Source: Branchipolynoe longqiensis (lineage: Eukaryota; Annelida; Polychaeta; Phyllodocida; Polynoidae). Taken from it: DNA of 64,000 nt. The notes beneath the pieces are model-generated. The model was not told the origin of the DNA. It saw only the letters and a program-made list of their open reading frames with translations, and did no database searches. Position 1 is the stretch's first letter. The number at the start of each line of letters is the position of its first letter. The position numbers were made by a program, and so were the translations under genes. The stretch covers positions 115,595,430 to 115,659,429 of the forward strand of contig CM059188.1 of assembly GCA_030323885.1 (NCBI GenBank). The letters run 5' to 3'. Of the stretch, positions 30,815 through 42,176 are shown one piece after another.

Positions 30815-31840
30815 GCTCAGTAGAAACAGACACACGGAGACACATGAAGACACATGGGGACACACGGGGACACAAGGAGACAGACACAGACACACGGAGA
30901 CACATGAAGACACATGGGGACACATGGGGACACACGGAGACACAAGGAGACACAAGGAGACATACACAGACACACGGGACACATGGGGACACATGAAGAC
31001 ACATGGGGACACACGGGGACACACCGAGAAACATGGAGACACAAGGAGACAGACACATACACGCGGGACACATGGGGACACATGAAGACACATGGGGCAC
31101 AAGGAGACATATACAGACACATGGGGACACATGGGGACACAAGGAGACACATGGAAATACAAACAGAAACATGGAGACACAACGAGACCGACACAGCCAC
31201 ACAGAGACACGCGTTTGAAAATCCAGACACACATACAGACAAACAGACACACAGACAAACCCAGACACACACAGATAAATAGAGACAAACAACATACACA
31301 CACAGATAAATAGAGACAAACAACAGACACACACAGATAAATAGAGACAAACAACAGACACACACACAGAAACACATACACACCCAGATAAATAGAGATA
31401 ACAAACAGACACACACAGATAAATAGAGACAAACAACAGATAAATAGAGACAAACAATAGACACACACAGATATATAGAGACAAACAACAGACACACACA
31501 GAACACAGACAAACCCAGACACACACAGATAAATAGAAACAAACAGTTGACACACACAGATAAATATAGACAAACAACAGACCCCCACAGATAAATAGAG
31601 ACAAACAATAGATGCACGCAGATAAATAGAGACAAACAACAGACACACACAGAGGCCCACATACACATGCAGAGATAGACGCGCACAAACACAAACAGAT
31701 GCATGCTGAAACACTGACACACACAGACACACATAAATGCATGGATACTGACAACCACACATATGCACAGCCACCCACAAACAAACACAGACACACATAA
31801 ATACATAAAGACCGACACACACAGACTCACATTTTCTTTT
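30815..31840. repeat. ACAGACAC-rich low-complexity tract
   Basis: About 1 kb of degenerate GACACA(T/C)GG and ACACACAGATAAATAGAGAC units. Long open frames on both strands (up to 391 codons) result from lack of T in the pattern and are not called genes. A similar short tract lies at 32115-32225. Confidence 0.85.
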
Positions 31841-31842
31841 CT

Positions 31843-32114
31843 TTTCTTGGAGATTTGTACTGCCTATTATAGACTTGTTTTCACCATTAGGCAGTTTTTC
31901 GTTAGAAAGCCTTTTACTGACCCAAGGGATTTTCAACCTACCACACCACGTAGACATGGTATAATAGTAACGGGCCTTTGATGACGCTGTAAGTTATATA
32001 CAGCGGTGGAAATCCAAATTGGCAGAGGTGGGGGAATTGAACCACCAACCTTCAGCTTAGGAGTCCGACCTAGAAAAAGGTCAGACACTCTAACCACTCC
32101 ATCACAGAGAACAC
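31843..32114 (-). repeat. SINE family B inserted in the low-complexity tract
   Basis: Inverted copy with GATTTGTACTGCCTATTATA, body, and head ending AACCACTCCATCACAGAGAA. The A run here is A5 followed by GG, so the T6 feature is broken in this copy. Confidence 0.78.
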
Positions 32115-32225
32115 CACATACACAGATATACATAGATACACACAAAGATATGCAGATGCACAGATACACATAAACACATATATACATACAGACACACAGG
32201 CACACAGACACACAGACACACACGC

Positions 32226-32934
32226 GTCCGTTACAAACTGCACATCACCCCACTGAGTAACTCAGGCCTGTCCTTGGGACAATCGAGAAACAGCCTCGGC
32301 AATAGACTAGTTCATCATTCCAGCTGCATGGTGCATTGTGGGATGCGTGGAAGAAAAACAAACCCATGCAAAGCACAAGGCGCATGCTAATTACACTGGG
32401 TGCAGCTATGAAATGTGCTAGTTTCAGCTCATCTCAGCTCTTAGAATGACAACTAAAAAAATATATATAGTAAATTAAGATCTTAGTCTTTTATCTAGCT
32501 TTGCATTTACATCAATCTAATCAGCAGATCGCATGCCATATGCATTTAGATCTAGACAAATCTGGTCACCCAAACTAGTGTTAGAACTATAGCCAGAGTC
32601 AGTTTTACTTATTTTATTCATGTTTTTATTTATATCCTATGGTTACTAACATCTGTAGAGCTAGGATATAGGTGGCGTTAGTCAGCCATTGGTTATATAT
32701 TTATTTGAAACAAGTTTCTGTTGACACAGTTGACATTTTAATATTTAGAACAAGAATTTAAAATGGTGATGTAAACAAGAATTTAAAATGGTGATGTCAA
32801 CTAATCTATCCCCCAAAAACATGTTACCACCTGCCCTAAAATGGTGATGTACAATGATGTCCGGTACATGTTTCGTGTGGAATTGTATGTTTCTTGGCTC
32901 CAAGTGCTGAATTAATGTGTGTCTTAAGTATATT
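32226..32934. other. Unassigned sequence
   Basis: Contains a 27-bp direct repeat around 32753 and 32780 (ACAAGAATTTAAAATGGTGA). No coding signal. Confidence 0.45.
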
Positions 32935-33215
32935 CTTTAGGTGCTCTATAATCTATTGTGGGAATATAAACAAGGACACTACCACCGAGCAGTTCTCTCC
33001 CTCTATTTACTCTACACCCGAATGTCATGTGAATTAGCTACTACCCACTCCTAGTCATTGAGTTAGTACTACCCAACCTGCTATGCCTAGCTTAGTTCCT
33101 TCATCCACCACTGCACTGCCACCTGTGAGTGGCTCATGACTGCATGATACCAGCTGCGCCTGGTCACTACCACTGCCGCTCCCGCATAATATATATTCCC
33201 GCCAGAGAATATACT
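32935..33215 (-). repeat. Family E body, copy
   Basis: The complement carries the signature TATATTCCCACAATAGATTA and GACCAGGCGCAGCTGGTATC also present in 12355-12600. The TIRs of the 12224 copy are absent. Confidence 0.55.
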
Positions 33216-33471
33216 CTTTCTCAACCACTCCTGTCTTTTTGTTATTCTGTTTCCAGGGGACGACTGTTTATATCATTATATTATATTATTATATTGCAAG
33301 CACAAATCCATGTTTGTGCCTAATTGTTCTATATTTCCATTAATTTTGAATAAAATAGAAGATTTGCCCTACCGGCAAACCCAATGGCTGTACGGCTTTG
33401 TTTTGCCCTCGACGCCCTTTTCAGCGCATGCGCAGTCGGAATGACGATCTGGTGCTGCATTTGCATACAAT

Positions 33472-33808
33472 AAAAAGCTTGTGTTATTTAACAATGCCTC
33501 CAGAGCACATTGATGTACTTTTATAATTGGCTATTGGACTATTGGACATCAAACATATGGTCATTTCTTTGGAGGAAACCCACTGCCGCCACATAGGCTA
33601 CTCTTTCCTGTAAGCAGCAAGGGGTCTTTTATATGCACTTTACCGCATACAGGAGAGAACACACCACAGCCTTGTGATGACCCAGTGATGGACCACTGGT
33701 TGGAACGGGAAATAGTCCAAACTGCAAATATGTCCACTGAGCAGGATCGATCCGATGATGGACACCTTCACAGGTGGACACTTTACCGCCTGACCTACGC
33801 CCGACCCC
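33472..33808 (-). repeat. V-SINE-type SINE, near full length
   Basis: Inverted copy from AAGCTTGTGTTATTTAACAA (tail) to ACCTACGCCCGACCCC (head). The complement carries the B box GATCGATCC. Confidence 0.85.
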
Positions 33809-34596
33809 TTGTCTGCAATAGGCGGCTGTAAACAGGTGCCTCGCAACCACAGCTGTTTCTAAAGGGCTTGGTGCCATTAACCTTTTTTTTGTTTGTAATC
33901 GCCTGGTCGTGACTGCGCATGACATTGGGTCATTGTGTCTGTTATGAGAATTCTGTTCTACTTCAACGCTGCTAAATCTAGATTTCTGGCCGGGAATCTG
34001 TTCACATTTCTTTATTTTGATTAACATTACTGTTGATTTGATTTATCATATACCACTGGTGATTTTACCACAGTTGCATGCTCTTTTGGCATACATTTAA
34101 ATAAAAAATAAATAAAATTATTTTTTTTAATCTTTTTTATAATCACCGTTTTAAGCCACATACGAAGAATATAACGCATTTCTGACATTTAATATGATGT
34201 AAAAAGATGCATGCGAACAATTTGCGACCATTTGTAGTCTAATCTAACCTTTTTCCAATTATGTGACACTTCAGAGGTCCTTGTGACACTCTAGAGGTTA
34301 GTGTTCAGTCTGCAAGCATTGATCTTACATTGGTACAAATCAGATTTAGCGTTACTAGCATTTAGTCCTGCATTGATACGCTTGGCACACCCATTTCGTC
34401 TTTCCAGCTGTCAAACTTGGAGAAACCCGACGACGTCGATGGTAGACGCGTGGTTGCTTGACATATATACACATACATGCACCTGGTCATGTATACCCGA
34501 TCAATAATAGAACATTTGCATTCCCCCACCAATGCTTTAAATCACAATATTTTACAGCCTGTTCCAGTGCATATGCATGTATGGCTCCTTTAGCAG
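33809..34596. other. Unassigned sequence
   Basis: AT-rich in the middle (34080-34140). No exon or repeat family recognised. Confidence 0.4.
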
Positions 34597-34908
34597 TAGG
34601 ACGTAGCTGAGGCAGTAGCATGCCCACCTATGAAGCTGTCGGTCATCCAATCGATCCTTCTCAGTGGATCCATGAATTGCAGTTTGGGCGATTTTCCATC
34701 CTGACCAGTGATCCACAACTGCTTCATCAAAGGATCTGGTATGTCCTGTCCTGTATGTGGGAAAGTACCCCTTGATGCTTATTGGAAAGAGTTACCTACA
34801 TGGCGGCAGTGGGTTTCCCCCAAAGAAATACCAGAATTACCATATGTTTGATGTCCAATAGCTGATGAATGTGCTCAAGAGGCATCGTTAAATAAAGCAA
34901 GCTTTACG
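34597..34908 (+). repeat. V-SINE-type SINE
   Basis: Head GGACGTAGCTGAGGCAGTAG, B box region CCAATCGATCC, body TTTCCCCCAAAGAAATACCA and tail TTAAATAAAGCAAGCTTTAC. A small internal deletion removes the ATATAAAAGA block. Confidence 0.82.
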
Positions 34909-34949
34909 TTTGACTCCCAATATCCGATGTTCAACTTTGTGTTAGGGGG

Positions 34950-35600
34950 TGGTCTCCAGTTCCAGTTTAGGCGCATGTACCGCTCCTTCCGACCCCTACT
35001 CCATTGTCCATCCCCCTACTCCATTGTCTCTCCCCCTACTCCCTAGACCCTCTCCCTGCCGCGACTCCCTCCTCCCTCGTCCCTTCCGCTACTCCCTCGT
35101 CCCTACCCTTACTTCCTCGTCCCTCCCCTATATATTACTATATATTACTCCCTCGTCTCTCCCCCTCCCCCCACTCCCTTGTCGCTCACTCCCTAGTCCC
35201 TCGTCCCTCCCGCGACTCCCTCCTCCCTCGTCCCTACCGCTACTCCCTCGTCCCTCCCCTACTCCCTCGTCCCACCCCTACTGCCTCGTCCCTCGGACTA
35301 TATATTGCTCCCTCGTCTCTCGTACTATATATTACTCCCTCGTCTCTCCCCCTCCCCCCACTCCCTTGTCCCTCACTCCCTAGTCCCTCGTCCCTCCCGC
35401 GACTCCCTCCTCCCTCGTCCCTTCCGCTACTCCCTCGTGCCTCCCCCTACTCCCTCGTCGCACCCCTACTCCCTCGTCCCTCGTCCTTACCCCTCCTCCC
35501 TACCCCTACTCCCTAGACAATCCCCCTATTCCCTCCTCCCTCCCCCATCTGCCTCCTCCCTTCTACCCCCCCCCCTCCTCCCCCCCTCCCTACTCACCCC
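34950..35600. repeat. CTCCCTCGTCCCT-type pyrimidine-rich tract
   Basis: Degenerate ACTCCCTCGTCCCTCCC units, almost pure pyrimidine on the plus strand, with a ~190-bp higher-order duplication (about 35085-35270 and 35275-35470). Pro/Ser/Leu-rich frames are compositional. Confidence 0.85.
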
Positions 35601-36106
35601 GGGTCCGCCCGCTGTCCGCCCGCCGATATAGGACCGCGTCATCGGTCAACGTCCTTCAGGTGTGTGAGTGAGTGGGTGTGTGTGGGGGGAGGCGGTTGGG
35701 GTTGGCCTAGGCGGCAGGATGCACTAAACAATCCGCCGATATTTCCACAGATTTGTCAAAATGGATTAATATATTAAAAGTGCAACTATTATTTGCCACA
35801 GCTTCTGAAGCCAGCTGCTCTCCTGGATTATTCATTGACGATTCCGCGTCTGGGGGGTGGGGTGGGGGGTTAAAACTACATGAGCCTCGTTAGAGAGAGC
35901 GGGATTTTAACTTTAAATTCAAACAAATCCGACTATTTTTACTTTCTAATTCAAGGGCATTTAGCCGACATGGTTTATAGCCATCTTGAATTGTGGTCAA
36001 CACAATCAGGACCTCATGACATGGCTAATTTAGTTTTAACACAAATTAAAGGCCAACTGATTTTATAGGCCAACTGAATTTAATGTCGTCTAGCTGGCAT
36101 TCTGCC
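35601..36106. other. Unassigned sequence
   Basis: No coding exon recognised. A short direct repeat TTATAGGCCAACTGA-like occurs at 36045-36080. Confidence 0.4.
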
Positions 36107-36150
36107 AAGTTAATCCGGATATGATCTTAGATGTTGCTAGGACATAAAGC
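36107..36150 (+). repeat. SINE family A tail fragment
   Basis: GATATGATCTTAGATGTTGC then TAGGACATAAA. Confidence 0.55.
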
Positions 36151-36249
36151 TGCAAGCAATGTCATGGTGATGTGTACAGAGTTGCGTCAACATTTTTGCA
36201 TAACTTAGATTTTGCGCCCGAGCCATAAACTAATGCGTACTGACAACTA

Positions 36250-36420
36250 AATAACACCTCATGGAAAGCAGTAGTGTCCTTATTTATATTCCCGTAGTCG
36301 ATTCTAGAGCGCATATATATGTGTATGTATGTGTCCTCCGGTGCGACTGACACTGGTCTACATCCAGTGGAGGCGTGGATGCCGCAGGTGACACCACCGG
36401 TACAGCGTTGGATCTTAGAG
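36250..36420 (+). repeat. Family E signature fragment
   Basis: GTGTCCTTATTTATATTCCC and ATTCTAGAGCGCATATATAT match the family E signature. The following GACACTGGTCTACATCCAGT block recurs at 6543. Confidence 0.5.
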
Positions 36421-36447
36421 AGTATAACAATAATGATAATAATTCTC

Positions 36448-37160
36448 TTAAGCCCCAGTCACACATACCCGGATCAGGGGCAGGACGAGCCCCGGACCGC
36501 CATCCAGGGTGGTCCCGGGTGATCCGTTGTGATCTGTGGCTCGTCCGTGGCTCGTCCGTGCCGACACTCCCTGATCCGGCCTGATCCATGGCTCGTCCGG
36601 TGCCGTCCGGGCTCAGCCCCGGATGTTTTAAAATGTTTAAAACATTCGGGGTGGTCCGGGGGATTTTGCGATCCGGGCTGAATCCAGCCTGATCCAGGGG
36701 TAGTCCGGGGTTGGTCCAGGTATTTCGGGGGTGGTCCGGGGTGGCCGGGCTTGTCCGGGGGTGGTGGGGGGTCATTTTGAGCCACGGTTTGACCCGGACC
36801 ATCCCCGGACTATCCAGGACTACCCCCGGCCTAGCCATGGACCACTCCCGGACTGCCCCCGTAAGACCGGGGGTGATCTGGGATAGTCCGGGGGTGATCC
36901 GGGATAGCCCGGGGGTGGGCCGGGGCAGTCCGGGGGTGGTCCAGCCTAGTCCGGGGCTGGTCCGGCCCAGTCCCGGGGCAGTCTGGGGGTGGTACGGGGT
37001 GGTCCGGGGCTCATCCGGGGCTCGACTGGGAAAGCGAGGCAAAAATCGATGAAAACAGTGATTTTATCCATGGCGGTGCAGGACAGTCCCGGCCGTTGGT
37101 CCATGGGTGGTCCGGCTCAAAATCCGGGGCTCGTCCGGCTATGTGTGACTGTAGGGGAGG
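36448..37160. mobile_element. Family P MITE (GGTCCGGGG type), copy 6
   Basis: TIRs TTAAGCCCCAGTCACACATA and a near complement ending TATGTGTGACTGTAGGGG. The interior is about 600 bp of degenerate GGTCCGGGG and CTCGTCCG words. At the position of the family palindrome is a different one, at 36623-36646 (ATGTTTTAAA and mirror). The 252-codon minus-strand frame (36284-37042) is a by-product of the repeat. Confidence 0.78.
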
Positions 37161-37247
37161 GACAAGGGAGTATCTTTATACTCGCATAATTCGTTATGCA
37201 TCACATACATATACATATATACATTAAATATGGAAGTGTGTTATTAG

Positions 37248-38097
37248 CTAAAGGCCCTGTCAGACCTTGCCGGACTGGGGAACCGGACAAGAACCGGACA
37301 CTGTCCGGTACTGTACGGCGATGTCCGGTACATGTCCGCTACCGATCCGGCGGTGTCCGGCGGTGTCCGGTATAAGTTTTTAACATGCACAAAACTTCTA
37401 CCGGACACCGCTGGACTGACGTGTCTGGTTGGTGTCCAGTTTGTCCGGTACATGTCCGCTACCCATCCGGTACCTATCCGTGTATGTCTGGTACCCATCC
37501 ATTGGTGTCCGGTACCCATCCGTTTGTAAAAATTTACCGATTTTCGGTTCGAAATTATATATTGGCAGTGAACATTATTATTCTGGATAAATTAAAGGAC
37601 TTTGCAACACTTCTGTCAATGATATATTATTATATAATGTCGACGCCGACATCCAATGCTCGACGCCGACAACTTTATCAGATGTCGGCATCGCAATTCT
37701 TAAAGTGTAATGCATTTCTTTGTTTTATATTAAATTATCCTAGAAACAAATAAGGTTGTTGTATTTTCTCTACCTTTACATTCAGGATAAATTTAAGGAC
37801 TTTGCAACACCTCTGTTAATGCTAAAAACTATAATTATGCCATTCGATGCCGACATCCAATGCTGTCCAGTACGTGTCTGGTTGATGGTCGGTGCGTCCG
37901 GTTCTCGTCCGGTACTCATCCAGTACATGTATGGTACTTGTACGGTACTTGTCTGGTTTTACGGTGGCAGTTGACCCAATTACTCTCCATTTTGGTACAT
38001 TTCGATACTTTTTGTCACCGGAGAGCACGGGACTAGACAATTCTTTGTCCGGCGGTCTCCGGTACTCAGTCCGGTCCGGTGTGACTGGCGCATTAAA
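37248..38097. mobile_element. Family P MITE (CGG type), copy 7
   Basis: TIRs CTAAAGGCCCTGTCAGACC and a near complement ending GTGTGACTGGCGCATTAA. GTCCGGTAC words fill both flanks, with the palindrome at 37374-37397 and GGGACTAGACAATTCTTTGT near the right end. The central 37524-37850 is unrelated AT-rich DNA with a diverged direct repeat (GGACTTTGCAACAC at 37599 and 37797), so this copy has captured or suffered an insertion. Confidence 0.78.
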
Positions 38098-38235
38098 TTA
38101 TTGTTTTCCATAGCATGTCATATGAATTAATCATATATGAGTACACATATGTGCTATGTAATTTATTATGTGTATATAATAAATAAAGAATAGTGCCTAT
38201 TGTATTTCGATGTCCTTGTCCTATATATATACACA

Positions 38236-38412
38236 CAGCAAAACCTCTCTAAATCGACCGACCATAGGACGGATATAGGGAGGTGTTTGGTTTACAGAGT
38301 TTTGTTATTGTTACAATGGTATTGTAAGGGCAATCATTCGGGACCGAAATAAAGCGATTGATATAGGGGTGTGGTCGATCTGTAGAGGTGGTCGATTAGA
38401 GAGGTTTTAGTG
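38236..38412. mobile_element. Short TIR element (177 bp)
   Basis: Inverted ends CAGCAAAACCTCTCTAAATC and GATTAGAGAGGTTTTAGTG. The style resembles pogo/Tigger-type MITEs. No coding capacity. Confidence 0.65.
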
Positions 38413-38769
38413 CATGCATAGATATATGTGTATATATACATATATATATATAGATACATATATATATATAGATATATCCTATATATATTTATATATCCTA
38501 CATAGCCCAGATTGACAGGAGAGAAATTCTGACCAAATCGGATGGCGATTCATTAGCAACACAAATCATTAGCACCCCCAAACCTTTGCTAAGCAACTGC
38601 AGCCTCCTCCAGTAGGTGGGTGAGTGTACCTGTCAGCTACTGGAGGAGCTTCACGACACCTCCCACTGCCGGCAACCCCTGCAGGTGTCACTGGTTATCA
38701 CCCATACCACGATAAGACCAGATCTGGGACAGCGCTCTCCCTGGAGGTTTTTGTTTGTCAGTGCTGACT
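38413..38769. other. AT microsatellite and unassigned sequence
   Basis: (TA)-rich with TATATAGATA units to about 38500, then 270 bp with no recognised feature. Confidence 0.5.
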
Positions 38770-39430
38770 TATCACATTGCCTGACAGTGTTATATTATAG
38801 GGTAGTGTCTGTGTTATAATTGGTGTCATTACATTATCTGACATTGTTATATTATAAGGTAGCGTCTGTGTTATAGTTTGTGTTGTTACATTATCTGACA
38901 ATGCTATATTATAAGGTAGTGTCTGTGTTATAATTTGTGTTGTTACATTATCTGACGCTGTTATATTATAAGGTAGTGTCAGTGTTATAATTTGTGTTGT
39001 TACATTATCTGACCCTGTTATATGACATGGTAGTGTCCGTGTTATAATTTGTGTTGTCACATTATCTGATGCTGTTCTATTATAAGGTAGTGTCTGTGTT
39101 ATAATTTCTGCAGTTACATTATCTGACAATGTTGTATTATAAGGTAGCATCATGTTATATTGTGTGTGGTTAAATTATATGACGCTGTTATATTATAAGG
39201 GAGTGACTGTGTTGCGTGTGACTGTAATAATGGCTATTATATTATTATAATTATTGTGGTCACATTGTCTGACGCTGTTATGTTATAAGATAGCATCTGT
39301 GTCACTATTATATTATTATAGTTTCTGCGGTCACATTTCTGACACTGTTATGTTCTAAGATAGTGTATGGGATACATGTATCTGTCATAATAGTTATTAA
39401 TATTGTATTATATTATTATAATTTATGCGG
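38770..39430. repeat. 57-bp minisatellite, 7 good units plus decayed units
   Basis: Unit GTTATAATTTGTGTTGTTAC continuing ATTATCTGACACTGTTATAT. Because 57 is a multiple of three, the minus strand is open for 131 codons with SDNVTTQIITQTLPYNITA units. After about 39190 the units have longer inserts. Coding is unlikely. Confidence 0.85.
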
Positions 39431-39467
39431 TCACATTGCCTAATGCTTTCATATTATAAGGTAGTGT

Positions 39468-39762
39468 ATGTTGTTGAAGATTTATACTGCCTATCATGGA
39501 TAAGCCTGAATAGGCTTGTTTTCACCATTAGGCAGTTTGTCGATAGAAAGCCCGAGCCTACACTTTTACCAACCCAAGGGATTTTTAACCTCCCACACCA
39601 CATAGACATGGTATAATAGCAACTGGCCTTTAATGATGCTGTAAGTTATACACAGCAGTGGAAATCCAAATTGGCAGAGGTGGGGGCACAGGGAATTGAA
39701 CCACTGACCTTCAGATTAGGAGTCTGACCTAGAAAAAAGTCAGACCCTCTAACCACTCCGCA
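39468..39762 (-). repeat. SINE family B
   Basis: Inverted full copy: GAAGATTTATACTGCCTATC tail, ACCTCCCACACCACATAGAC body, and head with the A6 run. It ends at AACCACTCCGCA, abutting a LINE. Confidence 0.82.
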
Positions 39763-40480
39763 TGTTAAAACTAGTAAAATTAAAATGTCACCGGTTGTTC
39801 TGGGGGGAGCACTCTGGAACCAACTACCAGCATGTGTCAGGAACAGTGAGTGTTACAAAACTTTCAAGATAAACCTCCATGCACATTTAAATCAACCAGC
39901 CTAGGCCAAAGCAGATCAATGATACACTGGGTCGGTGTTGCCATTCCTTTCCCTCTCCCCCCGCTGCCCCCCCCCCCAAACAAACACTGTAAACTCAACC
40001 AGTAGTGGCCAACTTGACCAAAAAACCCATCTACAACGGAATGAGCCTGGAAATGATTCTAGTTGGATCCTACTGAGGTACATGATTAATCAATATTAAC
40101 CTACTTACTAACTCAATAGGCCCCACCTGAGATTACCTGGAATACAAGTTCTATCACAAAGGCCCACCCTACATCCCCCATCACCCTTTCAAAGAGTATG
40201 TTACTACTAGAAAGATAATCAGTTATGCCCCACCCCCTACTAACGCCTACCATACTAATCTAACATAGTTACCTCCCTGCATATGTTTCTTTTTCGCTTA
40301 TCTTGTTCTTTACCTATCATTCTTGTAGCGATGTTTTGCTTAGTTTCCTGTAATTATCTATGTGTATATTGTTGTAGATTTGTTTACTGTGTAAAGGCAA
40401 TTGTGATTAGTGCTGGAAGACCAGTGCATTAGCACTGACAACATGTTATTCAGAGGAATAAAAACACTTGAACAAAAAAA
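39763..40480 (+). pseudogene. CR1/jockey-type LINE 3' end
   Basis: The first 140 bp encode the end of a reverse transcriptase: MSPVVLGGALWNQLPACVRN, then CYKTFKINLHAHLNQPA and a stop at 39900-39902. The 3' UTR runs about 575 bp and ends with a hairpin (CTGGAAGACCAGTGCATTAG..) and an A-rich tail at 40472-40480. It is strongly 5'-truncated. The W-N-x-L-P and F-K-x-x-L pattern is typical of these LINEs. Confidence 0.78.
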
Positions 40481-40534
40481 ATATTTCAGCGGCTCTAGAC
40501 ACAAATTCCCATCAGATATAGCTCTTAAAAAAAC

Positions 40535-40735
40535 ATACATACATGCACACACACAAAGATAGATACATACACACATACATACATAGCTACATACATGTCA
40601 GGTACCGTATAAGTACATGTACACAACTCCATGCACACATGGATGCATATGTACACACATACACATAGATGCACACGTGAATACATACACACATATATAA
40701 ATACACATGCACATCCATACACACATCCATGTGTC
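40535..40735. repeat. ACATACA-rich microsatellite
   Basis: Degenerate CATACACACATA repeats between the LINE and MITE F. Confidence 0.75.
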
Positions 40736-40740
40736 ATAGC

Positions 40741-41075
40741 TTTAGTATGGAACAGGAAGTAGAATGCCTGCCTCCAGTATCAAATGGATACTTATATCAG
40801 CACAGAGTTGGTGAAATGGGAGAGAATGCAAAAAGACAAGATGACGGCCATAGAACGCCGTTGATTTCACTTTTAAATCTTATTAAACTAGATGTTTTAT
40901 TATATTTTTCAACTCAAAGGCAGCGGGGAAATATGAAGACATCTACAAAGAATAAATGTTGCTTCTTAGATTGTGAAATTAGGCTCTCATTTCATTAACG
41001 CGCATTTTCGACCGCTTTTAGGGCTGGTCTTCACCCATGTACTGCGAGTACCCGGTGAATCCTTTTATCTACCTG
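40741..41075. mobile_element. MITE family F, partial copy
   Basis: Shares TATCAGCACAGAGTTGGTGA and AATGCAAAAAGACAAGATG with 23119-23523. The left TIR is absent; the right end is decayed (TTCACCCATGTACTGCGAGT). Confidence 0.65.
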
Positions 41076-41501
41076 GAGGCCCACTACTATCGATGCACCA
41101 CCTATCGTCGAGAAAAATAACCCCGCAAAATGTCCCACATTAAATCTCGCTGGTTTAGACCAAACTTTGGTGACAGCAGACGACATTTAGTCTGAACGGA
41201 CAGCAGCCGACTTTCAATGAACCCACGTTATTTTAGGCCAACTCTATCGACAGCAGACGACATTCAGTCCGAGTTGACAATTGAATACGTCACGGCGTTC
41301 TCTACGATTTAGGGATGGGAAACAGCAGCTCGACTTATGTTGGTGTTTTTTGTGAAGGGAGGGTGGAGTGTGTTGTGGAGAGGCGTGTGGGGTGGGGGAG
41401 GTTGCAGTGGAGTGGGGGGGGGGGTGATGAGTGGGTGAGTATCGTGACCCGATCACCACAACTCTAGTGATTGGTCAATATTGGTTTATCACCGACCAGC
41501 C
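41076..41501. other. Unassigned sequence with CAGCAGACGACATT repeats
   Basis: GACAGCAGACGACATT occurs at about 41171 and 41250, and again at 45330 and 45510; the inverse GTGTCGTCTGCT lies at 46764. This marks an unnamed dispersed repeat. A G/T-rich patch spans 41345-41425. Confidence 0.45.
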
Positions 41502-42176
41502 TAAAGCTAAGATTCCATATGAGGTACTTGGTGTGCAAATGTATATGTGAATGCAACAACAATTGTAAAAGCATGTGAACGCACAGTGGTGCTTCCATAT
41601 GTCCGGTTGCGAATGTGAATGCGAATGCGAATGCAAATGCGAATGCAAATGCGAATGCGAATGCGAATGCGAATGCAAATGCATGACGGCAAATTTGATC
41701 GCTCAGTGGACCGATGGGTGCAAATGCGTTTGCGTTTTTGCAAAGACCCTATAATACTAAGACGGCTCACTCCCTGTCTCTCCCATGGTAATGTCAATTT
41801 TGCAGTGCCACCTTGTGGTGGGTTTGATCAGCCTGGCTGCTGGTTGGTGGTTCACATGTAAACACATACAATAATATTACACATGAGATAGGTAAGTGTG
41901 AATACACATCAATATGAAATTGCTATGAACAAATACACATCATCATCAGCATCATCATCAGCATCACCATCATCACACATCTTTCACATTCATATATACA
42001 TTTATACATATAATATAGCACCTGTTTAACTAAGAGAACAGTCAGCGCACCAAGTGGTGGGTTTGATCATTTTGATTACACAATACAGGCTGAGTGAGCC
42101 GTCTTAGTATTATAGGGTCTTTGGTGTTTGTCACATTTGCATACTGCATAGCGCATATGTGGAATCTTAGCTTTAA
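41502..42176. mobile_element. MITE family G (outer element) with hexamer array
   Basis: Outer TIRs TAAAGCTAAGATTCCA and complement (42160-42175). The left arm contains a (GCGAAT)/(GCAAAT)n array at 41608-41690. A second MITE (41741-42123) is inserted in it. Confidence 0.75.
41741..42123. mobile_element. MITE family H (inner element), 32-bp perfect TIRs
   Basis: Perfect inverted repeats at 41741-41772 and 42092-42123 begin CAAAGACCCTATAATAC and include AAGACGGCTCACTC. A subterminal direct block GTGGTGGGTTTGATCA occurs near both ends (41815, 42056). A CATCATCATCAG microsatellite lies inside (41940-41975). Confidence 0.82.

Noticed and set aside
30782..31957. Open frames up to 391 codons on the minus strand, Cys/Val/Ser-rich
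   Set aside because: They lie in a degenerate ACAGACAC tract; several overlapping frames are open at once, which is a composition effect.
34949..35631. Pro/Ser/Leu-rich overlapping ORFs
   Set aside because: They arise from a nearly pure pyrimidine tract; three frames are open simultaneously.
36284..37042. 252-codon minus-strand ORF
   Set aside because: It reads the GGTCCGGGG word array of a MITE; Pro/Gly/Thr repetition without a domain.
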